Under the pieces are notes generated by a model, which saw only the letters and a program-made list of their open reading frames with translations, was not told where the DNA came from and did no database searches. From CAYZUE01 sp964481825 (lineage in GTDB: Archaea; Hydrothermarchaeota; Hydrothermarchaeia; Hydrothermarchaeales; JALUUU01), in assembly GCA_964481825.1 (NCBI GenBank), contig CAYZUE010000048.1, positions 1 to 9,675 of the forward strand: DNA of 9,675 bases, read 5' to 3'. This document shows, in pieces, positions 6,268-9,675 of the stretch. The translations under genes and the position numbers were made by a program. Each line of letters opens with the position of its first letter. The stretch's first letter is position 1.

Positions 6268-6687
6268 ATGGAGGAAAAAGGAAAAGAAGAAGGTTGGCCA
6301 TTCATACCTAATCATCTTATGATGGAGGCATTTTCTGCAACTCTATTAATTGCGGGAATAGTGATACTAGCTACTTATCTTCCAACTCCCTTAGGTGATC
6401 CAGCAGATCCATTTACTACTCTAACACCTATTTTTCCTGAGTGGTACTTCCTCTCCCTCTTTGGATTCTTAAAGATGTGGACTTGGGATGTGGGGCCTAT
6501 ATCTGCTAAGGTTATTGGAGTTCTTGGTCCTGCCATTGCAGGTATCTTTTTAATTCTATTACCTTTTTGGGATAAGGGTGAGGCTATTAGCCTTAATAAA
6601 CGTAAAAAAGGTGTGGCAGTAGCAATCATCACTGCAATTCTCCTTATATATTTTGCATATTATTCAATTATTACTGAAGTAGTTTAG
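6268..6687 (+). CDS. petD: Cytochrome b subunit IV (C-terminal half of split cytochrome b)
   Basis: This 139-residue protein has three predicted membrane helices (about 22-38, 80-99 and 114-134), the standard form of b6f subunit IV. It carries LGDPADPFTTLTPIFPEWYF at 42-61, including the Qo-site PEWY motif (57-60), whose glutamate takes a proton from quinol. It completes the Qo pocket together with cytochrome b6. GGAGGA at 6255-6260 is seven bases before the ATG, and one base separates it from the previous stop. Its intact PEWY shows the quinol-oxidising site is functional even though the haem bn ligand in cytochrome b6 is altered. Confidence 0.95.
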   Translation: MEEKGKEEGWPFIPNHLMMEAFSATLLIAGIVILATYLPTPLGDPADPFTTLTPIFPEWYFLSLFGFLKMWTWDVGPISAKVIGVLGPAIAGIFLILLPFWDKGEAISLNKRKKGVAVAIITAILLIYFAYYSIITEVV

Positions 6688-6870
6688 ATGAAATTGGAGA
6701 AACCAATATACCAAAAATTTGATCTCCTAACCAAATTAATCGGAGTAATATTGGTTGCAAACGGAATAAATAAGATTAGATATTCAGAGTTTGGCTGGGT
6801 AATATTCTTTATTTTATTAGGTCTGGCCGTATCAATTATGCCTCTATATATTAAAATGAAAGAATCTTAA
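6688..6870 (+). CDS. Small two-helix membrane protein ending the bc cluster, function unknown
   Basis: This 60-residue protein has two hydrophobic segments (about 12-28 and 36-54) and basic ends. Its ATG directly abuts the subunit IV stop (TAGATG), so it is read from the same transcript. Its stop (6868-6870) overlaps the stop of the convergent M50-like gene. No family is recognised. As a small hydrophobic last gene of the cluster, it may be a peripheral small subunit analogous in role to the small Pet subunits of b6f, though no homology can be claimed. Confidence 0.72.
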   Translation: MKLEKPIYQKFDLLTKLIGVILVANGINKIRYSEFGWVIFFILLGLAVSIMPLYIKMKES

Positions 6871-7574
6871 ATTAAGTTCCACTCTCGCATTGCTCTGTAA
6901 CTGTCACTTTTTCTAAAGTCTAATCCAATAATTTTTGGTGATCCTATTTTTATTAATAATAAAGGTATAAATTCAGTACTAATGAAAAATAAGAATAAGC
7001 CTCCAAATATAAAATAGGGAAGTGATAGTCCAATCAAATTGGATACAATCAACATTAAGATTGGGCTTAAAGATGTAGCAATTCCTCCAGAAAGGTGCAG
7101 CATCACACGTTTTTTTGGTGAGGCTCTAAGATACGATGCATAATCTGTTTTAATTGTAGGCTCGATTTTTAATGGGCCATTTAGAAAATAGAATATAAAT
7201 TTTATCCCAAAAAGTTTTCCAACAATATAATGTGCTAGTGGATGTATCGTTGCTGAAAATAAAAACACAGACGCTAGTGTCATTAACCATTTAGAAGGAG
7301 TGCTATTGAGCGTATTACTCCAATAAAGTAATATAATACTAAGTATTACCCCCGAAACTTCAATTAAGTTTCCTAAAGGAATACTAAGGGTCCATAAAGC
7401 ATTGTCTCTGAATATCTTTTCATCTATCTTCCCTATCCTGCTGGAATATTTCTTAATCATTGCTTGATTTTTTTTGATCCTTGAAACTAATTTCCAAAAA
7501 TTTAGGTCGTGGATTTTATAATTTTCACTTTCTATATCCCTTTCAATATCTTCGATAGTTTTGGAGATACTCAT
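6867..7574 (-). CDS. M50 (site-2-protease)-like membrane protein lacking the catalytic Glu
   Basis: This 235-residue protein has a charged, helical cytoplasmic N-terminus (1-57) and about five membrane segments (about 62-84, 97-112, 165-183, 187-200 and 201-211). IHPLAHYIVGKLFGIKF (110-126) looks like the M50 metalloprotease helix HExxHxxxxxxxG, but the catalytic glutamate is proline (H111-P112-L-A-H115). LSGGIATSLSP (161-171) resembles the second conserved membrane motif. SDSYRA (223-228) could stand for the third, with D224 as a possible metal ligand. It is probably a non-peptidase relative that keeps the metal ligands. The start is ATG 7574. A TATA-like TTTAAGTA (7595-7602) lies about 24 nt upstream, indicating a leaderless message. 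A TTG four codons earlier is less likely. Both ends overlap neighbouring genes. Confidence 0.7.
   Translation of the reverse strand: MSISKTIEDIERDIESENYKIHDLNFWKLVSRIKKNQAMIKKYSSRIGKIDEKIFRDNALWTLSIPLGNLIEVSGVILSIILLYWSNTLNSTPSKWLMTLASVFLFSATIHPLAHYIVGKLFGIKFIFYFLNGPLKIEPTIKTDYASYLRASPKKRVMLHLSGGIATSLSPILMLIVSNLIGLSLPYFIFGGLFLFFISTEFIPLLLIKIGSPKIIGLDFRKSDSYRAMREWNLI
7533..7539 (+). promoter_or_regulatory. TATA-like box of the methyltransferase gene, inside the M50-like gene
   Basis: TATATCC sits about 37 nt before the ATG at 7573. Transcription would begin near 7560, leaving a leader of about 12 nt with GGAG at 7563-7566, six bases before the ATG. The whole signal lies within the coding part of the divergent gene. 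Confidence 0.4.
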
Positions 7575-8175
7575 GTTATTAAACAATATTCACGAAATAC
7601 TTAAATTTGACGGTTTTAATTTAGATACTATGGGCATTCTCGTAGGTTCTAGAAATTCACAGATATTTTTTAAGTTTCTCTCATATATTTATGATAAAAT
7701 AAATCCCTATATATACACTTCAGATATGAGGGATACTCTTTTAAACGACATTACTGGAGAACGTCTTCTAGATGTTGGGGTAGGGACAGGATATACTACT
7801 AAACATTTGAGTTATGCGGTGGGGATAGATTTAAGTAGAGACATGCTCCAACGAGCTAAATCAGAATATAAAGGGTATTTAGTTCTCGGTGATGCATCAA
7901 ATACACCTTTTAAATCCAATAGTTTTGACACTATAATATGCGCAGGATCATTGTATTATTTTAACTCTCCTGAAGCGGCTGTTAGAGGATTTAAAAGACT
8001 ACTCAAGAGAGATGGGACAATTTTGACAATCACACCTAATTGGCCTATTTTAGGAATCTTCGTTCACATTTTTAAAAAAATAGATCTTCAAAGAATCTTT
8101 CAGGATGCTGATATGCGCCTGGAGAAGATCCAGAATATGAGAGGTATTGCGTATTACTGTAAAGCTAGGCGATAA
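7573..8175 (+). CDS. Class I SAM-dependent methyltransferase
   Basis: This 200-residue protein has the Rossmann methyltransferase core (Methyltransf_11/UbiE-like). Motif I is LLDVGVGTGYTT (65-76), the acidic residue after strand 2 is D86 in GIDLSRDML, GDASNTPF (106-113) lines the adenine pocket, and motif II lies around DTIICAGSLYYF (119-130) and LLKRDGTILTITPN (143-156). An N-terminal helical part (1-60) precedes the core. The C-terminus after 160 is short, with no evident substrate domain, so the substrate is unknown. UbiE-like quinone methylation would suit the context but is only a guess. GGAG (7563-7566) decides for ATG 7573 over a TTG at 7561. It overlaps the divergent start at its 5' end and the convergent PPOX gene by 11 bases at its 3' end. 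Confidence 0.85.
   Translation: MLLNNIHEILKFDGFNLDTMGILVGSRNSQIFFKFLSYIYDKINPYIYTSDMRDTLLNDITGERLLDVGVGTGYTTKHLSYAVGIDLSRDMLQRAKSEYKGYLVLGDASNTPFKSNSFDTIICAGSLYYFNSPEAAVRGFKRLLKRDGTILTITPNWPILGIFVHIFKKIDLQRIFQDADMRLEKIQNMRGIAYYCKARR
7595..7602 (-). promoter_or_regulatory. TATA-like box of the M50-like gene, inside the methyltransferase gene
   Basis: Read on the minus strand, TTTAAGTA is centred about 24 nt upstream of the ATG at 7574. This matches a leaderless start with no Shine-Dalgarno sequence, and none is seen. It lies within codons of the divergent methyltransferase gene. Confidence 0.35.
8074..8080 (-). terminator. T-tract terminator for the PPOX pair (minus strand)
   Basis: Seven A on the plus strand give seven U in the minus-strand transcript, about 85 nt after the PPOX stop and within the methyltransferase gene. 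It is plausible but not proven. Confidence 0.3.
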
Positions 8176-8644
8176 ATTCCCTTTTTTTACCATCCTCTAG
8201 CCAATAACTACCTCTTTGAATTTGAATTTTTATAAAATAACGTTTCCATGGTAATGCCGAGTAATGAACGCTAGGATGTTTTGCATAAATCAAAGCAAAT
8301 TTCAACAGTTTTATACTAATCCCGATGGTTGATTTATTGCTTAACATTTTTCGCAGAATAAATATATTCTTTATTAAGCAAAGAAGTCCCGTTTCCATAT
8401 TAACTATTATTCCCTGTAACATAAATCCCCTTCCTTTTTTTTGCATTCCCTCAAGGCATGCAATGCAAACTTTCTTATTCATCCTCATGTTCTGTATCTT
8501 CTTTGATCCTCCAGCAGCACTCACCCAAAAATATTCATCATAATCCCAATTCATCGGAGTTGCATGTGGTTCATTCCCATATGTCGCAAATATCACCGGA
8601 GTACGTAATTGAGAGAAAATTGTTATCAATTCTTTTGGAATCAT
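8165..8644 (-). CDS. PPOX-fold (FMN-binding split barrel) flavin protein, second of a pair
   Basis: This 159-residue protein resembles the pyridoxamine 5'-phosphate oxidase-like split-barrel family. The opening LRTPVIFATYGNEPHATPMN (13-32) is the typical first two strands, and FWVSAAGGSKKIQNMRMNKKVCIA (43-66) matches the family pattern in which residues around SxKxxNxxxNxxV contact FMN phosphate. The middle, GFMLQGIIVNMETG (77-90), is the next strand pair. The substrate is unknown; members reduce or bind flavins, haem or F420. The start is placed at ATG 8644. Its ATGA overlaps the previous gene's stop and AGGTGG lies about nine bases upstream. A GTG at 8656 overlaps that ribosome-binding site and is unlikely. 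Confidence 0.72.
   Translation of the reverse strand: MIPKELITIFSQLRTPVIFATYGNEPHATPMNWDYDEYFWVSAAGGSKKIQNMRMNKKVCIACLEGMQKKGRGFMLQGIIVNMETGLLCLIKNIFILRKMLSNKSTIGISIKLLKFALIYAKHPSVHYSALPWKRYFIKIQIQRGSYWLEDGKKREFIA
8182..8188 (+). terminator. T-tract terminator after the methyltransferase
   Basis: Seven T begin seven bases after the methyltransferase stop, inside the 3' end of the convergent PPOX gene. This is a likely U-tract termination site for the plus strand. Confidence 0.4.
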
Positions 8645-8973
8645 TTTTTGGTCCACCTATTAATTATCTCTTTGGGATACCCATTCATACTAAAAGAATT
8701 TGTCCAGAATACTTTAGATGGTGTAAGTGTGTAATGCAGTCTATCTTTAATTAGGTCGCCTAGTATATTAGCCATAATGGAGTTTTCTGAGTAGCGCTCA
8801 TTGGCTAATACAAGACAGGCTTTACCTTCCTTTAATTGCCCATTATTTATTGTGATATCTTCCAATTTTACTTTAAAATTAACAAATTCTATTAAGGGAT
8901 ACCCTCGATGGGATGTAACCAAAAAACCAAATTTAAATTTTTTTGAATAATTAATAAATTCCTTAGGCAACAT
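8641..8973 (-). CDS. Short PPOX-fold-like protein, first of a pair
   Basis: This 110-residue protein has a start that looks like a split-barrel flavin protein: KFGFLVTSHRGYPLIEFVNF (14-33 from ATG 8973) matches the strand-turn-strand opening, and GKACLVLANERYSENSIMAN (49-68) parallels the segment where partner strands and FMN contacts lie. It is shorter than most family members (about 130-160) and ends at NRWTKK. Its TGA shares bases with the ATG of the next PPOX-like gene, so the two are coupled and may form a heterodimer. ATG 8973 is about 25 nt after a minus-strand TATA-like element, pointing to a leaderless message. A GTG at 8982 is less likely. Family assignment is moderate only. Confidence 0.6.
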   Translation of the reverse strand: MLPKEFINYSKKFKFGFLVTSHRGYPLIEFVNFKVKLEDITINNGQLKEGKACLVLANERYSENSIMANILGDLIKDRLHYTLTPSKVFWTNSFSMNGYPKEIINRWTKK

Positions 8974-8991
8974 GATATGCACGTTTTCTAG

Positions 8992-9004
8992 TTTTATTAT
9001 ATGT
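8992..9004 (-). promoter_or_regulatory. TATA-like box of the PPOX pair
   Basis: The minus strand reads ACATATAATAAAA, centred about 25 nt from ATG 8973. No Shine-Dalgarno sequence precedes that ATG, which agrees with leaderless translation of the first gene and ribosome-binding-site-driven translation of the second. Confidence 0.45.
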
Positions 9005-9123
9005 AACTAAGACTTTAAAATGAGATAGATATTAAGATTAGCATTAAACCAATAAATGATATAGCAATGTCAAGTGTTTTCAATTAAATGAACCTCACAT
9101 AAATTTTAGATTTCTATAATTAA

Positions 9124-9252
9124 ATGGTAGATGTTATTAAAGGTTTTGGTTCACTGGGCTTTCCTCCTAAAGTGGAGAAAGTCTTTAACTTTAAGATTAT
9201 AATCAGGATCTTAGGAGCAAGTGTTAGTTATGGAGTAAAGTCTTTGCACTGA
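9124..9252 (+). CDS. Doubtful 42-residue ORF
   Basis: An ATG-to-TGA frame encodes a basic peptide starting MVDVIKGFGSLGFPPKVEKV, with a short hydrophobic patch (FKIIIRILGASVSYG, 23-37). An A/T-rich element (ATAAATTTTA, 9099-9108) sits 15-25 nt upstream, compatible with a leaderless start. No family is recognised. It could be a small protein, the remnant of a longer gene or a chance frame; length alone gives little support. Confidence 0.25.
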   Translation: MVDVIKGFGSLGFPPKVEKVFNFKIIIRILGASVSYGVKSLH

Positions 9253-9334
9253 TACCCTCTTCAAACTCCATTTCCTTCTGTTTGATTAGTTAAAAATTAG
9301 GTTAATTATTAATTTATTAATTCTGGAAAGATAA

Positions 9335-9355
9335 TTTAATAAAAATTTTAATAAG
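9335..9355 (+). promoter_or_regulatory. Promoter-like stretch before the radical SAM-like ORF
   Basis: TTTAATAAAAATTTTAATAAG offers two TATA-like boxes, predicting transcription starting between about 9365 and 9376. AGGT at 9377-9380 is five bases before the ATG at 9386, a plausible ribosome-binding site. Confidence 0.35.
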
Positions 9356-9385
9356 ATAGTAGTTAAAACTCCAATAAGGTCACAT

Positions 9386-9553
9386 ATGAAACTTCTCCAT
9401 GTTCGACTCCCGTGTAAAAAAATATATCCAGGGGGATCAATCTATCTTGCTGATTATTTGCACAAAGAGGCGAATGCTGAACAAAGGATTATTGATCTCG
9501 CAACTGTAAATAAAAAAGATCGGTTGGATTTTCTCAACTCAGAAATTTGCTAG
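9386..9553 (+). pseudogene. Truncated N-terminus resembling a B12-binding radical SAM protein
   Basis: A 55-residue frame begins MKLLHVRLPCKKIYPGGSIY and continues LADYLHKEANAEQRIIDLAT (21-40), then stops at TAG 9551-9553. The opening strand, the YPGG turn and the LADYLHK...RIIDLA pattern look like the cobalamin-binding N-terminus found in many B12-dependent radical SAM proteins of several hundred residues. The recall is from pattern only. No continuation is convincing in any frame to the window end. The stop coincides with a change to higher G+C and CpG-rich sequence. It may be a gene broken by rearrangement, a frameshift, or a misjoined contig end. Promoter and ribosome-binding-site signals upstream suggest that the 5' end is genuine. 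Confidence 0.45.
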
Positions 9554-9675
9554 ATTCGAAACATTTTCGGGACCTTTCGAGGATCTGGATTTGGTCTCGA
9601 ATTGTCATTCTTTCGACTCTAGCGATTTTCTGAAGCGAGATAGCAATTTCTAGTTATCAACAATGAGTCCGGCTG

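Larger units (their letters stand above)
8974..9385. other. Sparse A/T-rich intergenic region
   Basis: About 410 bases hold no well-supported gene. They contain the PPOX promoter at the left, a doubtful 42-codon ORF (9124-9252), a 7-bp inverted repeat ATGGAGT/ACTCCAT (9230-9236 and 9265-9271, loop 28 nt) and A/T-rich promoter-like sequence before 9386. No tRNA, CRISPR or insertion-sequence ends were seen. Confidence 0.6.

Noticed and set aside
8325..8754. Plus-strand open frames opposite the PPOX pair
   Set aside because: They are low-complexity, Cys/Phe/Ser-rich antisense frames; the minus-strand frames carry family motifs, an ATGA junction and a ribosome-binding site.
9230..9271. 7-bp inverted repeat as a terminator hairpin
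   Set aside because: The arms are short and the loop is 28 nt with no T-tract right after; chance is likely in this sequence.
9395..9412. tRNA T-arm-like GTTCGACTCCC
   Set aside because: The flanks do not pair into a T stem, and no anticodon arm or acceptor stem is present; the bases fall inside the radical SAM-like frame.
9551..9553. TAG read through as pyrrolysine
   Set aside because: The frame beyond the TAG closes again soon (at about 9620) and shows no radical SAM-like continuation; no pyl genes are in the window.

Overview
Organism. The window is low in G+C and looks archaeal. Several genes have an A/T-rich TATA-like box about 25-30 nt upstream of a start codon with little or no leader (the gene at the left edge, tatC2, the two PPOX-like genes, the M50-like gene). 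Others have short GGAG or GGTG Shine-Dalgarno sites. Three successive gene borders overlap. I infer a respiring low-G+C archaeon, perhaps Thermoplasmatota/marine-group or Asgard (Heimdall-type), but the lineage cannot be fixed from this sequence alone.

Layout. Bases 1-82 hold the 5' end of an unknown minus-strand gene, divergent from a mobB-like gene (210-731). A complete Tat export locus follows: tatC1, tatA1, tatA2, tatC2 (835-3009), with two unequal TatC proteins flanking two TatA proteins. Next is fdhD (3151-3912). From 3979 to 6870 lies a six-gene b6f-type Rieske/cytochrome b cluster: a membrane-anchored dihaem cytochrome c, a small membrane protein, a Tat-signal Rieske protein, cytochrome b6, subunit IV and another small membrane protein. 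The right part has a minus-strand M50-like membrane protein, a plus-strand SAM methyltransferase and two coupled minus-strand flavin-reductase-like (PPOX fold) genes. The last 700 bases are sparse. They hold a doubtful 42-residue ORF and a 55-residue ORF resembling the start of a B12-binding radical SAM protein, which stops just before a stretch of different base composition at the window edge.

How it fits together. MobB and FdhD serve molybdenum/tungsten bis-MGD enzymes, which are commonly exported folded by Tat. The Rieske protein here carries a Tat signal (STRREFVK). The left two thirds are therefore a coherent respiratory module: cofactor supply, Tat export and a quinol-oxidising complex that passes electrons to a dihaem cytochrome c.

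Most notable signal. Cytochrome b6 keeps three haem-ligand histidines (H105, H119, H206) and the cysteine (C54) that holds haem ci in b6f complexes. The fourth ligand, corresponding to His202 of chloroplast cytochrome b6, is a lysine (K221), at exactly the expected spacing. This predicts an altered or missing haem bn beside a retained haem ci site.
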